64,000 nt of DNA from Stromatinia cepivora (Eukaryota; Ascomycota; Leotiomycetes; Helotiales; Sclerotiniaceae). The stretch's first letter is position 1; every line of letters starts with the position of its first letter. The DNA is taken from positions 682,001 to 746,000 of the forward strand of contig RCTD01000019.1 in NCBI GenBank assembly GCA_014898415.1. Direction: 5' to 3'. Of this stretch, positions 1-11,478 are shown in pieces. The notes beneath the pieces are model-generated. The model saw only the letters and a list, made by a program, of their open reading frames with translations. It was not told where the DNA came from and ran no database searches. The position numbers and the translations under genes are program-made.

Positions 1-1135
1 TCTTCCAGGGGAACAGACTGACGGGGAAGGATAGGTGGAATTCGTGAGCTTGCCGACATGTTCAGTCCGTCGCAGCGTGGTTTAGCCATGCCACTTATTG
101 CGGTCGCGCCGTTTTTAGGACCAACAATTGGACCTATTGCAGGCGGTTTCCTTACCAAATCAACAGGTTAAAGATAGGTCGCAACATTGATAGCTATTTT
201 TCCCAGTGTTATGTGGATTGTCGGAGTGCTCATTATACCCGAGACCTATAAGCCGGTCCTTCTCCGGAAACGCTCTCATGCTTTGTCGAAAATGACAGGG
301 CAAGTATATCGGACGAAAGAAGATTCCGGAGGTAATACAAAAACATCGCGGCTACCAACTTGTCATCACAGCTCTCACAAGACCATGGATCTTACTTTTT
401 AAAGAACAAATTGTTCTCATTCTTTCTATTTACATGTCCATCACCTATGGAACTCTCTACATGCTTTTTGGCGCCTATCCTATCGTCTACCAGGAGGTTC
501 GTGGTTGGAGCGAAGGAATCGGCGCTCTTCCATTCCTAGGCATTACCATTGGGACTATATCCGCTAGTCCCGCGGCGCCACTAACTCAAAAGGCACATAT
601 GCGAGCGGCCGCTTTGAATGGTGGCTTTGCTCATCCGGAAGCTCATTTAGTTCCGGCAATGATAGGAGCGATTGTTCTTCCCATAGGACTTTTCTGGTTT
701 GCATGGACGAATTCTCCTTCGATACATTGGATCTCTAGCGTAATGGCCGGTGTTCCATTTGGTTTTAGAATGGTCATTGTCTTCATAGCTGTTTTCAACT
801 ACCTCATCGATACCTATGCTGTGTTTGCTGCTTCGGCCTTAGCCGCTAACTCGGTATTGCGCTCGCTCTTTGGCTTTGCATTTCCCCTCTTTACACAGTA
901 CATGTTTGATAATCTCGGCATCCATTGGGCTTCATTGATTCCTGCTTTCTTGGCTTTGGCTTGTGTACCGGCTCCATTTGTCTTCTGCAAGTACGGTGCA
1001 GTGATTCGAGCACACTGTGTCTGGATTGTGAGGTCGGAGGCGATTATGAAAAGTATGCGTGCCCGAGCCGTAGAAAGGGAGGCTGTTGTAACCGAGGACA
1101 AAACTGAGAACAACGCTGACGAAGAGAAAACCTAA
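1..1135 (+). pseudogene. Broken MFS transporter of the drug/polyamine H+ antiporter type (5' end outside window)
   Basis: Translation gives recognisable DHA1-type major facilitator segments in order: a loop after RELADMF and SPSQRG, a helix with [21 protein letters not shown], a central cytoplasmic loop, then TRPWILLF, YGTLYMLFGAYP, GVPFGF and a C-terminal helix block ending near 1135. Intact members export drugs or polyamines at the plasma membrane. The copy is disabled in two visible ways. In the frame of position 187, codons 169-171 and 175-177 are TAA and TAG where the family has the two tryptophans of a GWRWV motif. The frame then changes once between about 305 and 330, because the first half reads in frame 1 and TRPWILLF onwards reads in frame 2 through to the stop at 1133-1135. 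Both stop codons are explained by G-to-A changes in TGG. I rate the family call as firm and the loss of function as likely unless the assembly has errors. Confidence 0.75.
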
Positions 1136-1725
1136 CTTACACTTTCCAACGAAGATTTATCTCCGTCGGTGTAGTCGCTGAAAGTGCAGACTCCACCTTG
1201 GGCAGGCTATGATCCAACCTCGAAACGAGGATCGGCTCCAGGGACTTCCCCGCGATGGGACTTCCGAGACTCTCACCTTCAGACTCTTTTATCTCATTAT
1301 TTAAACCGAACTGTCCCATTTACAAGGAATTTGTTTAGCAGGTCGGTTGGAATTTGCAGTACTAAGATCAAGGTCTAAATGTATAATATATAAAATTGAT
1401 ATAATTCGGGCTTGACTATCCCCGAGTGCGAGGCGATAGTGGGTTTGGGGCCGCGATCCTGAGGTAGTGTGCTTAATGCCATATGACTTCAAAACGTGAA
1501 TGAAGTCTAAACCTTTCTTCCATAGCTTTTGGTTCCATCAATGAAATTGACCTAATATTCTTATCATCTTCCACTTCTACCCCTTGCATTATAACTCTGG
1601 CAGAATGTTGTTTCCGTAGAGGTGTTGAGATTAGGTGAGGTTGTTGTTAGAGTCCAAAAAGCCCGTGACAATTAAATTGGTTAACCACAAAACAAGAACC
1701 CCAACCGAAATTTCCTCTCGTTCCA
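1136..1725. other. Intergenic, no gene seen
   Basis: The stretch lies between the transporter remnant and the convergent thioesterase gene. Only short ORFs without protein-like composition occur; it presumably holds both 3' ends. Confidence 0.5.
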
Positions 1726-2292
1726 TTACAATTTCTCCTTCGGCCTATTTAATCCGACCCAGAGACCCTCAGCTTTTGCCAAAACAAATCCCGAAGCATC
1801 CTTCACTGTTGCATGAAGCCAAACTTTCCGGCCATTCATTTCCTTAAAGAAAGCACTGACCAATACGGTCTGCGGTGTAGTGATTGGCCCCAAATAGGTT
1901 ACATTCAAATTTGCCGCGACATTCATACCTATGTCCGGGATTCCGCCCCACCGTTTATTCAAAACCATCACACTGCCCATCATCTCCTCCATGACAGTAA
2001 CAACCACACCTCCATGGACTATAGTTGGATAACCATTAAGACCATTCCCAAAGGTTATGAAGGCATTGACCTGCTTGATGAGGGTAGAGTCGGCATCGGG
2101 TTTGTTGTAAAATGTTAACCAATGGCTAATGGTATCTGGAGTTTTCATCGTCGCGGCCAGGAGGGAATCGGCGGTGTCGTCTTTATACTCCCGCATCCAT
2201 GAAGGGAGTATGACGACATTAGAATCAGTAAGGAGTTCTGAACACCAGGGAATCGAGTGGTAGTAAGCTTTCTCTGCCTCCATGGCGTTCAT
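1726..2292 (-). CDS. Hotdog-fold thioesterase (PaaI/4HBT-like), 188 aa
   Basis: A single uninterrupted frame of 188 codons starts with ATG at 2292 and stops at 1726-1728. The central part carries the hotdog thioesterase signature: G-YPTIVHGG at about residues 87-95 forms the start of the long central helix, with the conserved HGG (93-95) and acidic residues E102-E103 in that helix. Strands resembling ANLNVTYLGP (127-136) and VKDASGFVLAKAEGLWV (163-179) follow, which is the usual order. Such enzymes hydrolyse acyl-CoA or related thioesters; the substrate cannot be read from the sequence. The length is normal for the fungal stand-alone family, whose N-terminal 80 residues are variable. There is no targeting signal and no intron. 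A second in-frame ATG three codons downstream is an alternative start. Confidence 0.85.
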   Translation of the reverse strand: MNAMEAEKAYYHSIPWCSELLTDSNVVILPSWMREYKDDTADSLLAATMKTPDTISHWLTFYNKPDADSTLIKQVNAFITFGNGLNGYPTIVHGGVVVTVMEEMMGSVMVLNKRWGGIPDIGMNVAANLNVTYLGPITTPQTVLVSAFFKEMNGRKVWLHATVKDASGFVLAKAEGLWVGLNRPKEKL

Positions 2293-2908
2293 TGTGATAG
2301 ATTCAAGTGTAGATTGAGAGGTGTATCGGGGCTCCGACTTCTAGCTTTGCATGTGCTATCTGAGAGGTTGAAGTTGATAGGAATGTGGAGCACAAAACAA
2401 GTAAGATGGTGAGTTTAGTGAATTAAGTGAATTCTACGGTGCGGTACTGGGGAGGTATAGTAGATATAAGCTTAAAGGGTAATTATGTTAAGGGTTCAGA
2501 TTGGAAGTAATTGTTTGTTGGCCAAATTGTTGGTCAGAAATATCGATTCGCCCGGTTATGCGGAGTGGAGGTATTTGGCCTAAGTTTTGTCTCACCGACA
2601 CCGCCGTGCCCATGGCCCGTCAAGAACATATCATACCTATGTCAAATGAGTGTTAAGATCAATCAATCGTAGAAATCTTCAATCATTTGGAGTAGAAATG
2701 TCAGTACGTGTTTGACGGCCATAATTTAAACCGTCGCCCAGTCTAAAAATTAGGTTTTAAGAATATGATTTTTGAGTGCTGGTCAACTGGGAGTATAATC
2801 CTTGCTCACTCCGGCGGGATGACAAAAATTTACCCCACAATGGGCTAGGGAGGTGGCAGAACTGAAATCAGAACGTCGCAGTTTTGGAAAACCACAGATT
2901 CGTCGTAA
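2293..2908. other. Upstream region of the thioesterase gene, no gene seen
   Basis: This is the presumed promoter side of the minus-strand thioesterase. I see no coding signal or clear motif. Confidence 0.4.
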
Positions 2909-3394
2909 AGTCTTCCATTTCCTCGGCTGGCACATCCGAATAACGAAAAGATCGGATTTCTCGCACCCAAACATAATAATGGAGCAGAAACGCTTCTAGC
3001 TCAATGGGCCACCAATGAGTTCGAAATAACTATGCGCGTCCCAAGGAGCCATTCGAACTGCCAGACAGAATACTCGACTCGACATCGAATAATACCACAC
3101 GCTGTACTCTCTGCCATGGAAGACGATCGATTTGTTCTCCGCGTTTCAGAAGACTGCATACAACATCACATTAAACCTCCAGCAGACGAAGTCGGCTTTC
3201 ACAGCATGGCATACAATGGCTGTATCTTGGTGCTGCGTTAGAGCAACGTGAGAGACACAATAGCTGAACACTGGAAGCTTGCCAGAGTGGGCGAAGGACC
3301 AAATCCCCAGGGGAACGTGGTGAGTGGGATTGACATTTTGGACACATCTACACCAGCTTCCCGATCACTGAGGCTACTAGCTTCTCTCATATAG
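2909..3394 (+). pseudogene. Unrecognised reading frame of about 160 codons with one internal stop
   Basis: One frame is open from after the TAA at 2906-2908 to the TAG at 3392-3394 except for a single TAG at 3239-3241. Protein-like runs occur on both sides of that stop, for example NNGAETLLAQWATNEFEI before it and DTIAEHWKLARVGEGPNPQG after it. I do not recognise a family. It may be a decayed gene fragment or a chance open frame; there is no clear start codon or splice pattern that removes the stop. Confidence 0.2.
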
Positions 3395-6138
3395 CTTAGG
3401 AAGAGCTTTCGTCAAAAGTTTCATACCAGTAGTCATCCACGCGGATCCCAGGAGCTATTTCTCAGGAAATGTACCATATACATCAGACAATGCATATGTT
3501 CAGAAGAATCGAGGCGAATATACAAGACTGACTGATATTCCCGTCTCATACCTCTTCTATAGTATAAAATGCAACGAAACCGCCAACATGAAAGGGATGG
3601 GATGAATAGACGGCATAGAAGTCGCAGCGCAAAACGAGTCAAAAGGAGGCAGGACTACAAGACTCGAAAGCCCATACAGGAGGGGGCAACATTCGAATCA
3701 ACCCTCTTAAATCCAACACGGCAACCTTCGAACTCGTCCACCTCACTCGCTGGCCCCAAAGACATAAGAATTTCGAAACGGGATAGCGGATAGCGCGCGA
3801 AAAGGGCGACACGCACAAATATGCCATCCCCTCGATATAATATATCAGTTCGAGAGATTTTCAAGAACAGTATTAAGGGTTTGGATTATTGTGGGCAGTC
3901 AAAGAGGCAGAAGCAACAACAAAAATAATAGCACCAACCCCTAATCGCAAGCTAATGCAAAATCACAGAAGACTAAGGTAACGCATGTCGGTGATCATAA
4001 CAAAACTTTGAACAAAGGAAATAGCTCTTCGGGCCCACCTATTCCAAACCACTCATCACAACATGCAGAGATCTGCGAGAAGAAGAGGACTAAACTGTGA
4101 GATGAACCCTCAACATGAGACTCCGCGATAATCATGCAGAATTGTACTCATCACAAGGATGCCACCAAGCTCGTAGTACCTTCTGCCCTACTAAGTCGAT
4201 TTAGCTACATATGAGAGATTCTGGACAAGATGTAGGTGAATTAGATCAAGTATATGTAATACCCACAAGCCCGTCGGTATGGCGAATGGGTCTGAGAAAT
4301 TTTATCCACGACGGGAGTTTTGTCTTTTAGGTTGAGGGAGAATCGTGGGTCATTGGATTGGTTGGCTCCGGTCTGGTCGGAGAATACACTGGTGCGGTTA
4401 TTAAAGTAGTGGAGAACGTTCCTTTTAGATGTATAGTTGCTAATGCCAGCATGGTGTTGCCATTCCTAGTGTACATGGTTAGTTTCCAACATCAATTTCC
4501 CAGAGAAAAATGACTTGCGAAATTTGCCTCGTCAGGAACTATGAAATCACTTTATCCTTCATTGTTATCACCCTCAATTTTCAATTGAATTTTACCAGTA
4601 TCATCTGAGATACTAAGGGGTCCAGTAATGACGAATAATAACAAGATATTCATCTCCAACCGATTATATAGCATTGACGTGGAACCAATCAAAAGATAGC
4701 TTGTTTTCTACTAGTTCTCGAGTTGGCTCCATTTGCGGGGTTTTAATGTCCGGGTCTGAGGTTTGAGTATGTGAGAGGAATTCCAGAGGTGACAGACCTC
4801 CAGTTGAGCACGCTCTCTCCGGCTGCAAGTCCATCTCGTGGAACTAAGAGTCATTTACATATCCAGTATTTAGACCACCATTAGGCTGAGGTCTATGGTA
4901 GTAATGTTGACTGAGCTGACAATTAGGGTGTTTGAAGGTGTGATGAATGATTCGTGGAGATCGGTGGAATATGTAACGTTGGTCGAATTGTCAGTAATAA
5001 TGATATCGAATCTCGGACAGATTGTGGTAATTGGCGTATAAATATCGTCGAGTATACTGAAATTCTCATATCCATGACCAATATCCAAAACAAAACCTTG
5101 CCAGTATGGCAACACAGGTATGCTCATGTATTCTTGGACCATAAAATTCGTGGTATTGACAGGAGTATTCAAAACATCTTTCGTCGAGCTATATGGGCCC
5201 TGCTAAACGAGTTGTCTGTCCTCGGTGAAAATGTGACAAGCAGTAGCTTGGACAGCTCCAATGGTGGAGATCGTGGTCTTGTGATTCGATTCATTCAGAC
5301 TCTCAACCGACAGTGACGTAACTTTGGACTGGCCACATCATTGAGTAGGATGGATAATGATATCTTGAAGTAACGAGATGAGAGACTAAAGATGTTAGAG
5401 TTCGAAAAGGTATGAAGGGAAGTAGTAGTGAGGAAACCTTCCACCATCTTACATAACCATTTTCAAATACTCCACAAGAACTCTGCTTAGAGCTTAATAT
5501 ATAGGTAATGAATTGCATGCTCTTTTCGATGGATGGATACCAAATAGGTATTCATGGCGACGGATGAAATGATCATACGAGATATGAAGAAGTGAACTTA
5601 ACAAGCTGGAAGTGGCTCTGATCATGGAAACTAGGCGGAGAGGAAGTGAGGAAGACGTTACTGCTAGGGTAGACAGCAATGAATTGTACCAGATAACTTC
5701 CATGGCACAAGAGGTTCAACGTCGTATCTCGAAAGATTAATATCCCCTTGCTGCTAGCATACATGCTTTCTGGCAGACATGCAGTTAACAGGGAATCAGA
5801 CTGGTGACATTGCGTACTACCTTGCGTAGCCCTCTACGATTACAGCACATCTGGAGGAAGATGAAATAAGTCTAAGAGTTTTCGTATCAGTGGAGGTATT
5901 ATGAAGGTGAGAAGTTAGAGATTTGTCTACCCGAACAACTAGAAGGCTCGGGCTAGAGTAGAACCATACCTGATACTCATCCGAACTTTCACAATTGTTC
6001 CGGACTGCGCTAAAATAGCGTGAGTAGATTTCCTATACCTAGGTAGGTAAACAAACAGACAACCTCACAACAACTTCTTTTCTATCACCATATTTTTCTT
6101 CCAGCCACCACCTCCACTTCAACCTTAATTTCTAATAC
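3395..6138. other. Long stretch without a supportable gene
   Basis: Several short ORFs occur on both strands. The only one with any character is a 100-codon minus-strand frame at 4870-5172, rich in Asn-x-Thr/Ser sequons, but it has no signal peptide, no plausible upstream exon and no family I know. I see no RNA gene or clear repeat. Confidence 0.4.
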
Positions 6139-6830
6139 CTTCAAGTCCCGTTCGATCTATGATATATGAAGGCAGATCTCTTTGATGTCTTCAAATATCT
6201 TGATCGAACGGGACTTGAAGATTACCTCTGGGCGATAATTCCATTCTCTCGTCGCTTTCCTTCTGGCTATTTCTGTTTACTTCCAAGGACATATCCACGC
6301 GACAATTCTTCCTCATATCACTTTGTCGCAACCACCAACTTCTACTTCCAGTTTTGAATATCTTCCGATCTCGTTCGATCTATGGTATTTGAAGACAAAT
6401 GTCATCAAATCCTTCAAGTATCTCGATCGTTCGGTTTACTGGAAAGATGACCTCCACACGACAATTGCTTCTCTTTCATCGGCTGGAACTTCAGGAAATT
6501 CACCGATCACCTTCCTTCTTCCACCCGCGGCCTAATCTCGATTTTCGATATCTTCAGGTTCGATCTAAGAGATTATATTCATCGTCTTCAAGTATTCTGG
6601 CCATTTCTGTTTACTTCAAAGATACTTGCATGCGACAGTCTCTTTCCTGCACCACCTTTCTTCCAATAGCCGTACTGGACTTCCATTTTGATTTCTTCAG
6701 ATTCCATCTAAGATTCAGAAAGACAAAATCTATCCATCGTCTTCGAGTATCTTGCCCGTTTCCGTTGATTTCAACGTCTCCTTCGCGATAATCTCCTTTC
6801 CAGCACCGCGGTCTTTCTACTTTCAATCAT
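6139..6830. repeat. Cluster of degenerate repeats with a 19-bp perfect inverted repeat at its left edge
   Basis: Pyrimidine-rich sequence recurs in imperfect units. Variants of TCTTCAAGTATCT next to GATCGAACG or GATCGTTCGG appear near 6188-6212, 6411-6432, 6588-6604 and 6737-6756, each followed by blocks such as TTCTGTTTACTTCCAAGGA or GCGACAATT. The strongest element is an inverted repeat: 6139-6157 (CTTCAAGTCCCGTTCGATC) is the exact reverse complement of 6202-6220, with a 44-bp spacer. Short ORFs cross the region, but their repeats follow DNA rather than codons. It may be a decayed minisatellite or the remains of a transposon terminus. Confidence 0.6.
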
Positions 6831-7440
6831 CGACTGAAACTGAACTTTTGACATTCTGAAATTCTAAACCATTTCATGAAAATGGCTTTTCCAAGCCCGT
6901 CATACTAAGCTATCCAACAAATTTAATAACTTCTGAAGAATTTGTTTTATCGCTTCTTATGCAGTTGCAAAGTATGATCATCATCTTGAATGAAATCTAG
7001 CCATTACCGAAGTTAGCAGAACATTAAGATAATGCATTGAAGTTCACTGGGGGTGGCGAAGTTAAAAAACATGACAATTTCAAAGCGACTCCTTTGACCA
7101 CTTTCAACACCAGCACTTCCCTGTGGGTGTCAACTCTTTCCGGGACTTGGGCCAGAAAATGAAAGTAGGTACCACAACTCTATGCCTCGATTATTAATAC
7201 AGCCATAAATGCTAACCAATTTTATAGTTTCCTTGGAAGAAAGAGACTCGTGTCCAACTCTTCGCTATCTATACAAGTGTTTGCGTCACATCCAACTCCA
7301 CAAATCAGGACCTTTTAAGATACATTGGGGATCAAGATTTTTTTGCGGTGATAATCTCGTACCGATCTTACATTGTAAGTATATTACGAACTGACAGTTT
7401 ACTGCACGTATGCTAATATATTCAAATTGAAGAATGCAAG
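6831..7440. other. No gene seen
   Basis: Mixed-composition sequence with no convincing ORF, repeat or RNA gene. Confidence 0.4.
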
Positions 7441-8876
7441 ATGCGAATAGGAAATGGTCAAACTACTGCAACTGGCCACGGCAGCAATTCCAATATCTTC
7501 AAAGTTCAAACCGATGTCACACATAGGATTTGGCAAAACAGACGGCGTTGTCCTCGGGGCTATGATATAACCATTGAAGTGCAGAAGACAGTACCCCGGC
7601 AAAGCATCCACGGTCCGGCAACCTCAACAGAAGAAGTTGTTTACTCTCCGCCAGCAAACGTTCAACAAGCCATTAAGAGTCTTCAAGGTCGCATTAGGAG
7701 GTTTTTTCCCAGTCGTTATCATCGTTTGTACCACTTATATGCCGGTTGCAAAATACTTCGCAGAACTTTCTCCCATCCCATGAGCGAAAACAACCAAATT
7801 GGATCTACATCAATTAACCATTGTCACTGGGGAGTGCACTATAGCTAATGGTTACACTCTGATTAACGTTACTCAATTGACAGAGATGTAGCCTCATATT
7901 CTGGTGACAACAATGGAGCGTCTTCGAAGTTAACTTGCGGAGACAGTGGTCATTGTCATTAATCTCTAGACCCTCATCATTAACACCCAATTCTACAAGG
8001 AGCGGACCCTACTCATATCCAGCACCTGTGTCTCAATGGCGTCTCCGACAAATTCAACAATATGATGCATTGTTGTCCACGCCTTAGATAAACCACTGCT
8101 AGAAGTCGACGACGTTGAACAACAGTGCATCAAGCAATTAGTTTGGAGATGGCCCTTAACATACCCGGCGACGCACTTATAATCAATCGGGATTTGGTAT
8201 TCTGCCCTACCAGGTTGATTAAAAGTCAAGTCCACGATTGCTTGGTCACTCCACTCTCAACCCTGCTTACCCTCAGAATTGGTTATTGTCATCTTTCTGC
8301 GAAATGCATCATTGCCACAGATATGATTGCTGCCAAATGTATGTTCACATTTATCTGGCCTTCGATCACCAACTTCAGACACCTCAACAACAAAAGCCAA
8401 GGGGCATTCCAAACCTCTGCTGATATTGGGTCTTTCATCTATAAAAACCAACAGGTTTTTCAACTTCCCCGGATATCGGCTTCTTCAACTACATGATTCG
8501 AAGCTAGAAGTGGTACGCCTTTGCCCAGGCTTGTCTCGCCACGATTGCTAAAGCACGGAGCTTCGCAAAAGTCTTCATCTTTCCATGCTTGCTCACGAAA
8601 ATCCTCCAAATCTTTCTAGCAATTGGGCCGTAAGAATTTCAACTGTTCAATCAAGAGACGTTATCTTGTCAACATGATTTTGATGAAAGCAAATTGGCGC
8701 GATCCGATCAAAACGAGCGGTTAATAACGGTCTTCAATGGGATGATAAGGATTGAAGCAAAGCGAAGCTCTCTTGAGATCAGGCGTAACGCTGGGACACA
8801 AATCTGGATAGTGGAGCTGGGTATGCTGCAGGTTCTTCTCTATCGCTCTACATGTCCTGGGAGTGCAAGGCTATAA
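7441..8876 (+). other. Region of ORF fragments, possibly a decayed gene
   Basis: Overlapping plus-strand frames at 7441-7848 (135 codons, ATG start), 7574-7783 and 8125-8496 (123 codons) are denser than in the flanks. The 7574 frame contains a hydrophobic stretch, GGFFPVVIIVCTTY, that could be one membrane helix, and it continues beyond its stop with protein-like sequence (LDLHQLTIVTGECTIANGYT, about 7800-7860). No single frame with sensible introns joins these pieces, and I recognise no family, so I do not call a gene. Confidence 0.2.
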
Positions 8877-10685
8877 TTGCTTTTCTTTTTTGAGCTTCTT
8901 TTCATTTACTTCTGTCGGTAGAAGGGCTTCTCATCACTTTTTTCCCCCACTTCAGTCCGTGGAGGGCTTAACAAGGGCATAACAACTTTTTCTCCTATTT
9001 CCTACACTTCAGAGAAAGGCAAGGCTCCGTACTTGTTCTCAATTTCCTAAATTCGAGGACATTCCTTAGACAAACCTTTCTTCTAACTGGCGATCATATT
9101 TTCTGATAGCAAGGATATTAAGTAGCACTTCCTTGCCACGATGAGATAATGAGGACCATACGTAGGAATTAATATAGGCATTCATCAAAACTAATATCGA
9201 TCCAATGTATGAATGAGTGTTGATAGTGAACATGTACCTTTCCAATGACCATTAATGAATACAGTGCGTTTTTCAAGTAGTTGCAAAGTACAAAGAGTAT
9301 TCTCTAATGTCATATTTCCCGAAACAATTGTTCAAAAACTTCTATACTTTACTTTCCCCCCATCGCTTGCTCACTCAGTTCTATATAAAAGCTCCATGTA
9401 TCTCGGGATTGTAATCACATCGTTTTTATACACCGCGACGAGCAAAAGCTCTCACACCCTTGTGATCTTCCTACACGTCTACCCACTTGATAGGTCCCAT
9501 CGATGTAACAAGCTCCGAGGTAAATTACTCAATAAAAGCAATCTATCTCAGGTACATTTATAGTTATACCTTGCCACTCACCAAAGATGGATTGTAGGTC
9601 CCTGGTTGAGAACCTATTGGCATTTTGGAGGCGTATGGCACCAGGTAGCAAGATATTTGGATCTTCCCGTGATTAAATGAATAAAGATATGCGACAGAAA
9701 TGAAGAAGAATGGGTGAAGTATGAAGTATAGAATTACACGAAGAGGGGTATTGTGAGCGGGTACATTGGTGGGGTGGTAGGGATTGAGATGGTGAAGGTT
9801 TGGAAGGAGAGATGGGAAGAATGCAGTGAAGTTTCAGTAAGGGTAGAAAGTCCCTTGAGAAGTCTTGTGGGTAATGATGATATCGGTTCTGATGATGGCC
9901 TTTTTGATATTCCATGAAGTGTCATTTAGTGCGTGGTAAGATGACTCGACTCATAATTTCCAGTACAACTGACTACTGAAAAAGCTTGAGTGATGATAAT
10001 CTTTTCGGCTAGAAGGGAAATAATTGATGGTTCAAACCACCTATAGAATGAAAATAGTCCGCAATACAAATAGAAAGTTATAGCCGTCATGTGCCTAGCA
10101 TTAACACTGGGCTCATAATTCATTGTCATTGAGGATATACCCAAGATCCAGTATATTCTTCATTGCTAATATTTAGCAAAATGTCAAACCCATCGCTGAT
10201 ATTGTGGGACATGAGGTGTATGATGAAAAATTAAGCTTAAAGTAAACGATGTCAAAGATTCACAACGTCCACACTCATAGCGTCGAGGATATCATAATGA
10301 AGCATATAAATAGACATATGACTTGCATGTAGAGATATCGAACCTACGGGTATACATGAAAGACTGTATCGTCAATACTTTGGGACAGTAAGGTATATTA
10401 TGTCCGATAACCATCACATTTCAATGAACACCTAAGTTAGATTTAAAGGAAATTCATTAAAAAGAGTGGTGGAAGCCAAAAAAAAAGGAGAGTGGTTGGA
10501 TCAGTCGCCCAATAGATATACACTGAATTTTGAACTAATGCACAACTCTGCCTCCTACTTCAAACCTATGCTAAGAATAAAAAATATATGATATGACCAC
10601 TTACAGTTCAATACAAAGCACTAATTCCAAGTCTTTTTATTATAATACCAAAACCAAGTGCCCCACCATACAAAATCATAAGATT
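8877..10685. other. Intergenic, no gene seen
   Basis: Only short, low-quality ORFs occur. The stretch from about 10,150 to 10,680 is AT-rich and ends at the tRNA-Arg gene. Confidence 0.4.
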
Positions 10686-10785
10686 TCCCTGCTGGCGCAA
10701 TGGTAGCGCGCAAGACTTCTAAGTAGATCTATTTTCTATCTATGAACCGATCTTGAGGCTGTAGGTTCGAGACCTACGTAGGGAG
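10686..10785 (+). tRNA. tRNA-Arg (anticodon UCU) with a 28-nt intron
   Basis: The cloverleaf can be folded by hand. Acceptor arms are TCCCTGC (10686-10692) and GTAGGGA (10778-10784) with one G-U pair and discriminator G10785. The D stem is GCGC/GCGC, the anticodon stem CAAGA (10711-10715) with TCTTG (10751-10755), and the T arm is GTAGG-TTCGAGA-CCTAC. The anticodon TCT is at 10718-10720. An intron of 28 nt (10722-10749) sits one base 3' of the anticodon, the standard eukaryotic position. CCA is not encoded, as usual for nuclear tRNA genes. Confidence 0.92.
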
Positions 10786-11371
10786 TTACCCTGAGTATCA
10801 TCGGTTTGAATCCGACACTTGAAATATTTCTTTTTGCATTTGTGGTTGATTTTTGATTCATTTTCTTTGTGTTTTTTGAAGGGGGGCTTTAACGTAGTTC
10901 TTGGGACCCCACCATCTTTAATTATGGGCGACTGAAAATCATAAACTGATTGGGTTGAGAACATTAATTTTTGATATTGGTCCAGGTTAAATGAAAATTT
11001 TTATTGGGGGTGGAGGGGTTACTTACTGGTAATCATTTTTGACCAATGATTTAGCTTAATTGCATGATGTTCCCGTTATTTCTTGTGATCTAATCAATAT
11101 CAACAAATCAAAAACAGATATATTCCCTTCTGCACAATCAAATCCATTCACCCCACCAAAAAAAGCTTTCTAGATAATACAGGGCGGAGAAAAAGTTTGT
11201 TATTACCCCACAAGGCCCGTTAGCTTTACTTCGCTACACCCACCCGCTAACCCCACCACCACATTTTTATTTCGAAAAATTACACAAATATATCAAGATC
11301 ATGTTGATGAAGTATATAGGAGTAACAAACTTTAAAAGGGTGATATCCCGAGTGGACTCGAGATCGCAGAA
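10786..11371. other. Between the two tRNA genes, no gene seen
   Basis: The stretch contains T-rich tracts and a short T-arm-like sequence at 10801-10816 (tcggtttgaatccgac) just after the tRNA, but no second cloverleaf can be built around it. Confidence 0.4.
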
Positions 11372-11478
11372 TGCGGCTTCTGTGGATCGAACACAGTGCC
11401 TCCAGATAAACAGATGAATCTATTATGGTTTCTAAAGTGAACTTCAGTCTGGCGCTCTCCCAAGTGAGCTAAAGCCGC
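11372..11478 (-). tRNA. tRNA-Phe (anticodon GAA) with a 34-nt intron
   Basis: Read on the minus strand, the 5' half begins GCGGCTTTAGCTC and has the D-loop TTGGGA expected of tRNA-Phe. The anticodon stem CCAGA pairs with TCTGG, and the anticodon GAA lies at 11443-11445. Exon 1 is 11442-11478 and exon 2 is 11372-11407, leaving a 34-nt intron (11408-11441) immediately 3' of position 37. The T arm CTGTG-TTCGATC-CACAG and acceptor AAGCCGC plus discriminator A complete the fold. Confidence 0.95.

Noticed and set aside
4870..5172. Minus-strand 100-codon frame rich in N-glycosylation sequons
   Set aside because: No signal peptide, no flanking exon with a sensible splice pattern, no known family; AT-rich codons such as AAT make sequons common by chance.
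10801..10816. T-arm-like sequence tcggtttgaatccgac after the tRNA-Arg gene
   Set aside because: No matching acceptor, D or anticodon arm can be built around it.
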